Of a stretch of 7,412 bases of DNA, positions 1 to 5,341 are shown in pieces; within the stretch, counting starts at the first letter, position 1; every line of letters begins with the position of its first letter. The notes below the pieces were generated by a model. It saw nothing but the letters and a program-made list of their open reading frames with translations, was not told the origin of the DNA and did no database searches. Origin of the DNA: Clostridia bacterium (GTDB lineage: Bacteria > Bacillota > Clostridia > Oscillospirales > Acutalibacteraceae); contig JAFOXT010000462.1 in the NCBI GenBank assembly GCA_017425745.1, positions 1 to 7,412 on the forward strand, given 5' to 3'. The position numbers and the translations under genes were made by a program.

Positions 1-332
1 CGAGAATAGCGGCAAGGTTTTTCACTGAAAAGGAAGAAGCATTTCTTTTGAAAAGTGAAAATCAGCCCGGAGATTTTACACGTCTCTGGACACTTAAAGA
101 GAGTATTCTCAAAAAAACAGGCGAGGGCATAACAGGCGGACTTGATTCCTTCTGCTTTGCCGACAGCCTTATGAAAAATGACTTTATAAAATTCGGCTAT
201 CATTTCAGAGTGAGGGAGCTTATTGGTGCCTTTATCGCTGTATGCTCCGACACTGAAGAAAATGATTTTACCGAAATCAATAAAGAAGAAATTGAAAAAT
301 TCACGGAATTAATTCTGAAAGGAGAACTTTAA
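1..332 (+). CDS. 4'-phosphopantetheinyl transferase (Sfp type), 3' end only
   Basis: This is the C-terminal part of an Sfp-superfamily phosphopantetheinyl transferase; the reading frame is open to the window edge (first full codon at base 3) and ends with TAA at 330-332. The family moves the phosphopantetheine arm of coenzyme A onto a serine of carrier proteins in the cytoplasm. Two family hallmarks are visible: RFFTEKE at bases 15-35, resembling the conserved 'RFF..EE' segment, and LWTLKESILKK from base 84, the W-x-x-KE-x-x-x-K motif whose Glu helps bind Mg2+. The upstream D-x-E metal motif would lie outside the window. A TTG at base 48 is only an internal codon, because both the RFF motif and the open frame lie before it. 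It overlaps the next gene by one base (TAATG), so the two are probably co-transcribed. Whether it serves fatty-acid ACP or a secondary-metabolite carrier cannot be told. Confidence 0.85.
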   Translation, partial: RIAARFFTEKEEAFLLKSENQPGDFTRLWTLKESILKKTGEGITGGLDSFCFADSLMKNDFIKFGYHFRVRELIGAFIAVCSDTEENDFTEINKEEIEKFTELILKGEL

Positions 333-1747
333 TGGAAACCATCAAGTATCTCAAAAGTAAGCTCGGCTACGGCGTAGGTGCAGTAGGTCTTGACCTCAGC
401 TACGGTATGTTCTATTCATTCCTTGCAAAGTACCTTACTGACGTTCTCGGCCTCAGCTCATCCTTCCTTCTCATTCTCACACCTATTGCGAGAATATGGG
501 ACGGTATCAACGACCCTATGATGGGTACAATCGTAGACAACACTCACACAAAAATGGGTAAGTACAGACCCTGGATTTTAAGAGGCTCAATGCTCAACGC
601 AATTGTGCTTGTGTTCCTTTTCTCTAACCCTCTTAAGCTTACAGGTGTTGCTCTTTGCGCTTATGTTGCAATTGCTTACGTTGCTTGGGGTATGACAAAC
701 ACAATGGCTGATATTCCTTATTGGTCAATGGTACCCTCATTTACAAGCGACCCCAAGGAAAGAAGCCTTATTTCAACTCTTGCAAGAACCTTCTCAGGTA
801 TCGGTCAGGGTGCAGTTTCAATTCTTGCTCCCGTTATTATGACTGCTGTAAGTATTACAGAAAAGCCTGACGTAAACGGCGTTATGGGCAAGGTTCACGA
901 CGCACGAAGCTACGTTATCTGTGCTGCTGTATGTGCAGTTTGCCTTGTTTTATTCTCAGGTCTTTCAGTTTTCACAACAAAGGAAACCGTTTCAACAAAG
1001 CCTGCTGAAAAGTTCTCATTCAAATCAGCCTTCAACGTAATCAAATCCAACGACCAGCTTATTGTATTTATGGTGTTTGCTATGATTTCAAACGCAGGCT
1101 GGTACCTTACTTCAGGTGTTGCAACTTACTACTTTGACGTTGTTGTGGGCGATCCCAACAAGCAGTCAAGCTTCTCACTTTTCCAGGCTGTAGGTTCAGT
1201 TGTGGGTCTTCTTCTCCTTCCTTTCCTTCAGAAGTTTATGTCAAAGAGAAGAGCATATCAGGCTTCACTTGCAATTACAGCTTCCGGCTATATTATGATG
1301 GCTGTAGGTTCATTTGCAGATGTATTTATTCTTATGTGCCTCGGTTACCTTGTTGCTGCAATCGGTATGGCTTCAATGTTTATTGCTCAGACTGTATTCC
1401 TTGCTGACGTTGTTGACTACGGTGAGGTTAAGCTTGGCTTCAGAAGCGAATCAATTACCTTCTCAATGAAGGGCTTCCTTCAGAAGATGGCATACACAAT
1501 GCAGACAATTATCCTCTTTGCTTCACTGGGTATTTCAAAGTATGACGGTGCGCTCCACAATCAGAACCCTGAAAGTGCAAAGCTTGCAATCACACTTATG
1601 ATGACTGTAATTCCTCCCGTACTCTTCATAATTTCACTTATTATCTTCACAAAGAAGTTCAAGCTTCACGGTGACTTTATGGACGAGGTTACAAAGATTG
1701 TTACCGAAAACAGAATTGCAAGAGAAAAGGCTGCTGAAGAAGCTTAA
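332..1747 (+). CDS. GPH/MelB-family sugar:cation symporter (MFS)
   Basis: A 471-residue polytopic membrane transporter, the normal size for the glycoside-pentoside-hexuronide (GPH) family, which imports sugars or glycosides with Na+ or H+. The diagnostic segment is RIWDGINDPMMG (residues 54-65), continuing to a D-N-T-x-T-x-x-G-K-x-R-P-W stretch at 69-81. Asp57 and Asp61 correspond to the cation-binding Asp pair of MelB. About 12 hydrophobic segments are spread along the protein, and it ends in a charged cytoplasmic tail. The start is ATG at 332, with GGAG at 321-324 seven bases upstream; it overlaps the stop of the preceding transferase. Codon use differs from neighbours: lysine is nearly always AAG, with many AAC, TAC and TTC codons, which is typical of a highly expressed gene. 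The substrate cannot be predicted, and no glycosidase lies nearby in the window. The family call is firm; the substrate is open. Confidence 0.93.
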   Translation: METIKYLKSKLGYGVGAVGLDLSYGMFYSFLAKYLTDVLGLSSSFLLILTPIARIWDGINDPMMGTIVDNTHTKMGKYRPWILRGSMLNAIVLVFLFSNPLKLTGVALCAYVAIAYVAWGMTNTMADIPYWSMVPSFTSDPKERSLISTLARTFSGIGQGAVSILAPVIMTAVSITEKPDVNGVMGKVHDARSYVICAAVCAVCLVLFSGLSVFTTKETVSTKPAEKFSFKSAFNVIKSNDQLIVFMVFAMISNAGWYLTSGVATYYFDVVVGDPNKQSSFSLFQAVGSVVGLLLLPFLQKFMSKRRAYQASLAITASGYIMMAVGSFADVFILMCLGYLVAAIGMASMFIAQTVFLADVVDYGEVKLGFRSESITFSMKGFLQKMAYTMQTIILFASLGISKYDGALHNQNPESAKLAITLMMTVIPPVLFIISLIIFTKKFKLHGDFMDEVTKIVTENRIAREKAAEEA

Positions 1748-1749
1748 GA

Positions 1750-1792
1750 CCCTTCCGACTGCTTCGCAGCCACCTTCCCTTAAAAGGGACGG
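1750..1792 (+). repeat. Intergenic double-hairpin repeat, copy 1
   Basis: A 43-base element starting CCCTTCC and ending GGGACGG, placed 2 bases after the transporter stop codon. It holds a small hairpin, CTGC-TTC-GCAG (1759-1769), and a perfect dyad, TCCCTT-AA-AAGGGA (1776-1789). Alternatively CAGCC (1767-1771) can pair with GGCTG (1791-1795) around the second dyad. A related 43-base element lies in the opposite orientation at 6918-6960. No U-tract follows, so it is not a standard intrinsic terminator, though the RNA hairpin could protect the 3' end of the transporter mRNA. That role is inference. Confidence 0.65.
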
Positions 1793-1795
1793 CTG

Positions 1796-1816
1796 TGCAA
1801 AGTGCAAAGTGCAAAA
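1796..1816 (+). repeat. Heptamer tandem repeat (TGCAAAG x3)
   Basis: Three consecutive 7-base units: TGCAAAG at 1796-1802 and 1803-1809, then TGCAAAA at 1810-1816. It directly follows the hairpin repeat. Two other tracts in the window with the same 7-base period but different units lie at 6780-6793 and 6966-6986. Confidence 0.75.
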
Positions 1817-1847
1817 TTGCGTTTGAAGTTTCACAAATGATACAGAG

Positions 1848-1880
1848 ACATCCCGCCGATTTAGGTGGGATGTTTTCTTT
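1848..1880 (+). terminator. Intrinsic terminator after the transporter operon
   Basis: A 10-base stem, ACATCCCGCC (1848-1857) with GGTGGGATGT (1864-1873), with one G-U pair and a 6-base loop, followed by a T-rich run TTTCTTT. It lies about 100 bases after the transporter stop and ahead of the spoIIG promoter region, so it separates the two transcription units. It also rules out starting spoIIGA at the ATG-like frame that begins at 1865, inside the hairpin. Confidence 0.8.
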
Positions 1881-1892
1881 TGCGTTTTAAAA

Positions 1893-1926
1893 CTCGACAT
1901 AATCCACACTTGGGTTTTCGTATAAT
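1893..1926 (+). promoter_or_regulatory. Candidate Spo0A-dependent spoIIG promoter with long spacer
   Basis: A perfect -10 hexamer TATAAT at 1921-1926 lies 21 bases after TCGACA (1894-1899), a near-consensus -35. The minus-strand reading of 1893-1899 is TGTCGAG, matching 6 of 7 bases of the Spo0A box TGTCGAA. A weaker 5-of-7 match lies at 1902-1908 (minus strand TGTGGAT). The known spoIIG promoter of Bacillus subtilis is also a sigma-A promoter with an over-long spacer and Spo0A boxes overlapping the -35. The reservation is that transcription would start near 1933, leaving only about 10 bases before the spoIIGA start codon. Confidence 0.5.
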
Positions 1927-1932
1927 GTACAG

Positions 1933-1938
1933 GGTGAT
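1933..1938 (+). promoter_or_regulatory. Ribosome binding site that sets the spoIIGA start
   Basis: GGTGAT matches the 3' half of the full Shine-Dalgarno sequence (GGAGGTGAT) and ends 4 bases before ATG at 1943. The alternative in-frame ATG at 1925 sits within the putative -10 hexamer region and has no such site. Family alignment also favours 1943, because SpoIIGA proteins begin close to the first membrane segment with a sequence like MQVIYADILF. Confidence 0.65.
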
Positions 1939-1942
1939 TCAA

Positions 1943-2815
1943 ATGCAGGTTATTTATGCCGACATACTTTTTATCCTTAATTTATACATAACCTATGTGC
2001 TTCTTCTTTTAACTGCTTTTATAACAAGGTGCACCGTCAAAAGGCGGAGATTGCTTTTTGCGTCAGTATTAAGCGGAGTTTACTCACTTATTATTATTCT
2101 CCCTTCAGTAAGTGAAGGTGTTATTGCAGTAAGCAGAATTTTTGCACTGCTGATGATTTTGCTTGTTGCTTTCAGACGGAGTAACTTACGTTCTTTTCTG
2201 AGAACGGCAGTGTGCTTCTTTATGCTTAATCTTCTGTTTGCAGGATTTATGTTCCTCTTGTGGTATTTCTTCTCGCCTCAGAATATGTATTATAACAGCG
2301 GAATTGTGTATTTCAATATTAGTGCCTTTCAGCTTGTTGCTTCAACTGCAGTGTGCTACATTCTGCTGAAATGTGCTCATAAGCTGATAAGTCTGAAAAC
2401 ACCTTCTGATACTGTGTTTGACCTTGAAATATATGCTGACGGCAAACAGTTCTGCTGCAGGAGTCTGCTTGATACAGGCAACACTCTTACTGACCCTTTT
2501 TCGGGACTTCCTGTAATAATTGTAAGTCGTGATGTTCTCAAGGACTTTTTTGTTCCCGACATAAATTCAGGTGAAGTAAATGATACTGCAACAAAATTCC
2601 GTTTTGTTGTGTGCAGTACAGTTTCGGGTGAGGGTATTCTGCCTGCTTTCAGGCCTGAAAAAGTTAAAATCAGTGCTTTTAAGGGCTTTTACGAAACAGA
2701 CAGGGTTGTTGTTGCCGTAACAGAAAAGAAGCTTAAAAACGGATGTTTCGGTGCAATTCTGCCCTGCAGTCTGTCATCAGAGCAAATAAGAGAAAGAGGT
2801 TTTTTCCATGCTTAA
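1943..2815 (+). CDS. spoIIGA: Sigma-E processing peptidase SpoIIGA
   Basis: A 290-residue membrane protease, close to the roughly 309 residues of the B. subtilis protein. In sporulating mother cells it removes the pro-sequence of pro-sigma-E after asymmetric septation, on a signal from the forespore (SpoIIR, not in this window). The N-terminal half has about five membrane segments (roughly residues 5-27, 38-54, 60-78, 88-110 and 123-145). The C-terminal half is an aspartic-protease-like domain with LLDTGNTLTDP at 175-185, whose Asp177 matches the catalytic Asp of the family D-[ST]-G-N motif. A later segment, CSTVSGEGILPAFRPEK (224-240), fits the conserved 'G-LL-FKP' region. The start at 1943 was chosen for its ribosome site and family fit. 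It overlaps sigE by 8 bases, the expected arrangement for a coupled protease-substrate pair. Recognition is strong from domain order, motif and neighbour. Confidence 0.93.
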   Translation: MQVIYADILFILNLYITYVLLLLTAFITRCTVKRRRLLFASVLSGVYSLIIILPSVSEGVIAVSRIFALLMILLVAFRRSNLRSFLRTAVCFFMLNLLFAGFMFLLWYFFSPQNMYYNSGIVYFNISAFQLVASTAVCYILLKCAHKLISLKTPSDTVFDLEIYADGKQFCCRSLLDTGNTLTDPFSGLPVIIVSRDVLKDFFVPDINSGEVNDTATKFRFVVCSTVSGEGILPAFRPEKVKISAFKGFYETDRVVVAVTEKKLKNGCFGAILPCSLSSEQIRERGFFHA

Positions 2816-3521
2816 AATAATAAAAGTGATAATTGAAAGAATAAAGAAGCTTTTCTTAAAAGAGAAGGCAGGCGATTTGCTTTATGTAAACGGCCACGAA
2901 AATCTGCCTGCACCTCTGACAAAGGAAAAAGAGGAGGCAATACTTAAGAAAATTGAAGAGGGTGACTTTTCAAAAAGAGAACTGCTTGTTGTTCATAATC
3001 TTAGACTCGTTGTCTATATCGCAAGAAAATTTGAGAATACGGGTATCGGTATAGAAGACCTTGTTTCAATAGGCACAATAGGACTTATAAAAGCAGTTAA
3101 CACCTTTTGTCCCACTAAAAAAATAAAGCTTGCTACCTATGCCTCACGGTGTATTGAAAACGAAATTCTGATGTATCTGAGAAAAACCGCCAACCGAAAA
3201 AACGAGCTTTCAATTGACGAACCGCTGAACGTGGACTGGGATGGAAACGAACTGCTGTTATCGGATATTCTCGGCAGTGACAGTGACAGCGTAAACCGTA
3301 ATATTGAAATGGAGGACGAGAAAAATCAGCTGCTTAAAATTGTAAGCAGACTTCAGGACAGAGAAAAGCAGATTATGACAATGCGCTTCGGGCTTTTCGG
3401 CTCAAAGGAGTTTACTCAGAAGCAGGTTGCGGATATGCTTGGCATATCGCAAAGCTATATTTCACGACTTGAAAAGCGTATAATTGAAAAAATCAAAACT
3501 GAACTGCAAAAGGCTATGTAA
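2808..3521 (+). CDS. sigE: RNA polymerase sporulation sigma factor E (pro-sigma-E)
   Basis: A 237-residue sigma-70 family factor, about the same length as B. subtilis SigE. It directs early mother-cell gene expression during sporulation. The first 23-27 residues (MLKIIKVIIE...) are a basic amphipathic, membrane-binding pro-sequence, to be removed by SpoIIGA just before or within LLYVNGHENLP (24-34). Region 2 is highly characteristic: NLRLVVYIARKFENTGIGIE (64-83), then SIGTIGLIKAV and KLATYASRCIENEILMYLR (107-125), the -10-recognition and core-binding parts. DEPLNVDWDGNELLLSD (137-153) is typical of SigE. Region 4 ends with a helix-turn-helix, QKQVADMLGISQSYISRLEKR (204-224). The start is ATG at 2808, with GAAAGAGG at 2792-2799 eight bases upstream, inside the end of spoIIGA. 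The usual downstream sigG is absent here. Confidence 0.97.
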   Translation: MLKIIKVIIERIKKLFLKEKAGDLLYVNGHENLPAPLTKEKEEAILKKIEEGDFSKRELLVVHNLRLVVYIARKFENTGIGIEDLVSIGTIGLIKAVNTFCPTKKIKLATYASRCIENEILMYLRKTANRKNELSIDEPLNVDWDGNELLLSDILGSDSDSVNRNIEMEDEKNQLLKIVSRLQDREKQIMTMRFGLFGSKEFTQKQVADMLGISQSYISRLEKRIIEKIKTELQKAM

Positions 3522-3526
3522 AAGAA

Positions 3527-3555
3527 TTGACAAATTACCTTAATAAGTTTAAAAT
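3527..3555 (+). promoter_or_regulatory. Sigma-A promoter of the sugar kinase operon
   Basis: TTGACA at 3527-3532 is a perfect -35, followed by an ideal 17-base spacer and TAAAAT at 3550-3555, one base off the consensus -10. It begins 5 bases after the sigE stop codon and gives a leader of about 20-25 bases before the kinase start. It implies vegetative transcription of the kinase operon independent of sporulation, although read-through from spoIIG remains possible because no terminator is seen after sigE. Confidence 0.8.
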
Positions 3556-3573
3556 AAATGATAGTAAAATTTT

Positions 3574-3579
3574 GGAGGA
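3574..3579 (+). promoter_or_regulatory. Ribosome binding site that sets the kinase start
   Basis: GGAGGA sits 5 bases before ATG at 3585. The alternative in-frame ATG at 3558 lies 3 bases after the -10 hexamer, upstream of the likely transcription start, and so is very unlikely to be used. Confidence 0.85.
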
Positions 3580-3584
3580 AAATT

Positions 3585-4499
3585 ATGAGCTTTGCAGCAG
3601 GATACGGAAAAACAAACGTTGACTTACTTTTTGAAAATATGCCGAGACTTCCCGATGAGGGTGAAGAAATTTTTACCGACAGATTTTCTCTCTGTCTTGG
3701 CGGCGGTGTGCCCGGCACAATGGTAACTCTGGGCAGACTCGGAGTTAAAACAAAAACAGTAACTGAGCTTTCAGAGGATATGTTCTCCTCCTTTGCTCTC
3801 AGTGAATTCAGAAAAGCAGGCGTTGAGCCTGTGAATGTTTACGAGGGCGAGAGAATTGCAGTTAACATCACTGCAGGTGCAATTACAAAAAATGACCGTA
3901 CCTTCTGGTCATACGGAAACAGTCAGAATGAGGTTTCTGCAGAAAAGATTTATGAAAATCTGAAGGGCGCCAAGGCGGTTGCAATGCATCAGGATAACCC
4001 TGAGGTTTACAGAAAGCTTAAAGAAGAGGGCACTATTGTAATTCTTGACACCGGCTTTGTTGAGGATATGAGCCTTGAAACCTACGATGAGATGCTTAAA
4101 ATTGCCGACTACTTCCTTCCCAACAGAACGGAAGCGCTTAAAATTACGGGTGAAGCTGACCCGAAAAAGGCGGCAATAAAGCTCAGCAGATATTTTGAAA
4201 CAACAATTGTAAAGCTTGATAAGGACGGCTGTCTTATCTATAAAGACGGCAAATTCACCTTTGTAAAAAGCGTTGATGAATTTGTACGAGTTGACTCAAC
4301 GGGTGCAGGAGATGCCTTTTTTGCGGGATTTCTCTATGGTATAATGAAGGACGAGCCAATTGAAAAATGCGCCCTTTACGGCAACCTTACAGGCGGAAAA
4401 TGTGTAAGCGCTGTAGGCTGTACAACGGCTTACCTTACAGAAGAAGAGCTACTCAGCATGGCAGAAAAATATAAGGAAAATATTGTGTATAACTATTGA
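3585..4499 (+). CDS. PfkB/ribokinase-family carbohydrate kinase
   Basis: A 304-residue cytoplasmic kinase, the normal length for the PfkB family, which transfers the gamma-phosphate of ATP to a sugar or nucleoside hydroxyl. The order of motifs is typical: an N-terminal strand (FAAGYGKTNVDLL), a substrate-side glycine segment LGGGVPGTMVTLGRLG (38-53), NRTEALKITG (180-189) matching the family N-x-x-E site, and signature 2, DSTGAGDAFFAGFLYG (237-252), with catalytic-base Asp243. In the glycine segment the Asn common in relatives (GG-x-x-x-N) appears to be Gly or Thr, so the substrate pocket may be unusual. The start is at 3585 because of the GGAGGA site; the promoter is at 3527. The HAD phosphatase follows after 2 bases. 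Substrate (fructose, ribose, a deoxy sugar or nucleoside) cannot be assigned from the sequence. Confidence 0.92.
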   Translation: MSFAAGYGKTNVDLLFENMPRLPDEGEEIFTDRFSLCLGGGVPGTMVTLGRLGVKTKTVTELSEDMFSSFALSEFRKAGVEPVNVYEGERIAVNITAGAITKNDRTFWSYGNSQNEVSAEKIYENLKGAKAVAMHQDNPEVYRKLKEEGTIVILDTGFVEDMSLETYDEMLKIADYFLPNRTEALKITGEADPKKAAIKLSRYFETTIVKLDKDGCLIYKDGKFTFVKSVDEFVRVDSTGAGDAFFAGFLYGIMKDEPIEKCALYGNLTGGKCVSAVGCTTAYLTEEELLSMAEKYKENIVYNY

Positions 4500-4501
4500 T
4501 T

Positions 4502-5329
4502 ATGGAAAATAAAAAGAATTATTCAGACTGGCTTATTGTGTCCGATATTGACGGCACCCTGAACAACAAATTAAGACGCACACCAAAGGTTAACACAAGG
4601 GCAATTGACTCCTTTGTGCACGAAAATAAGGGTCATTTCACTCTTGCTTCAGCACGCAGTGTACCTTCAATGCGACCTCATTATTTTAACCTTCCCGATG
4701 TAAAAACTCCTGCAATTATCCTTAACGGCGCAGGAATTTACGATTATGAAAAGGAAGAGATGGTGTGGTTCAATTCAATCAAGGACAGCGCTACTGACAT
4801 TGTCAGAGAGGCTATGAAAAAGTATCCTTTTCTTGAAATCGGTGTTTTTGCTTCAGATATGATTTATCTTGTAAGACCTAAAATTATGTCTGAGGTTATG
4901 ATGATTATTGACCGTCTGCCCTTTAAAAGACTTAAAACAATTGATGATGTACCTAAGGGTAACTGGGGTAAGATTATCTGTTTTTGTCCTATATGGCAGG
5001 TTAAAGAAATCAGAAGCTTTTTCAGCGAGAGAACAGGGGACGAGCATTACCTTATTGATACGGGTCCAATGTCCTTTGACCTTGTGGATAAAAACACAAA
5101 TAAAGGCTATGCAGTTGGTGTGCTTGCTGAAATGCTCGGTATAGACAAAGACAAAATTTCAGCAATAGGAGATTACTATAACGATGTCGATATGCTGAAA
5201 AGTGTCAGCCATCCTGCCTGTGCAGGTCAGGCTCCTGACGACATAAAGGAAATATGTGAATTCAAGGCTTGTCACTGCAACAAGGGTGCAGTTGCAGACC
5301 TTATTGAATACATTAAAAAGACGTATTAA
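4502..5329 (+). CDS. Cof-type HAD-superfamily phosphatase
   Basis: A 275-residue haloacid-dehalogenase-type hydrolase of the Cof (class IIB) group; members dephosphorylate sugar phosphates and similar small molecules in the cytoplasm. All four HAD motifs can be seen: VSDIDGTL (13-20) with nucleophile Asp15 and acid/base Asp17; TLASARS (47-53) with Ser50 where many Cof proteins have Thr; Lys201 in NTNKGYAVGVLAEMLGI, the usual Cof motif III context; and AIGDYYNDVDML (221-232) with Mg2+ ligands Asp224 and Asp228. The cap domain lies between about 80 and 190. ATG at 4502 is 2 bases after the kinase stop. An in-frame TTG at 4496 is possible but less likely. No good Shine-Dalgarno site precedes either, so translation probably depends on coupling to the kinase. 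A metabolic link with the kinase is plausible but not shown. Confidence 0.92.
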   Translation: MENKKNYSDWLIVSDIDGTLNNKLRRTPKVNTRAIDSFVHENKGHFTLASARSVPSMRPHYFNLPDVKTPAIILNGAGIYDYEKEEMVWFNSIKDSATDIVREAMKKYPFLEIGVFASDMIYLVRPKIMSEVMMIIDRLPFKRLKTIDDVPKGNWGKIICFCPIWQVKEIRSFFSERTGDEHYLIDTGPMSFDLVDKNTNKGYAVGVLAEMLGIDKDKISAIGDYYNDVDMLKSVSHPACAGQAPDDIKEICEFKACHCNKGAVADLIEYIKKTY

Positions 5330-5341
5330 AGGAGAATTATT

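Noticed and set aside
1767..1795. Terminator for the transporter gene in the first hairpin repeat
   Set aside because: The stem is not followed by a T-run on either strand; a much better terminator lies at 1848-1880.
1634..1942. Open minus-strand frame of about 102 codons over the transporter end and the intergenic region
   Set aside because: It runs antisense through the transporter's coding end, the hairpin and heptamer repeats and the terminator, shows no family likeness and has no convincing ribosome site.
1865..1942. N-terminal extension of spoIIGA starting at 1865 or 1925
   Set aside because: 1865 lies inside the terminator hairpin and 1925 overlaps the putative -10 hexamer. The ribosome site and family alignment both point to 1943.
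4908..5144. Open plus-strand frame of 78 codons within the HAD phosphatase
   Set aside because: It is an alternate frame of a gene with all four HAD motifs intact, and has no ribosome site or family likeness.
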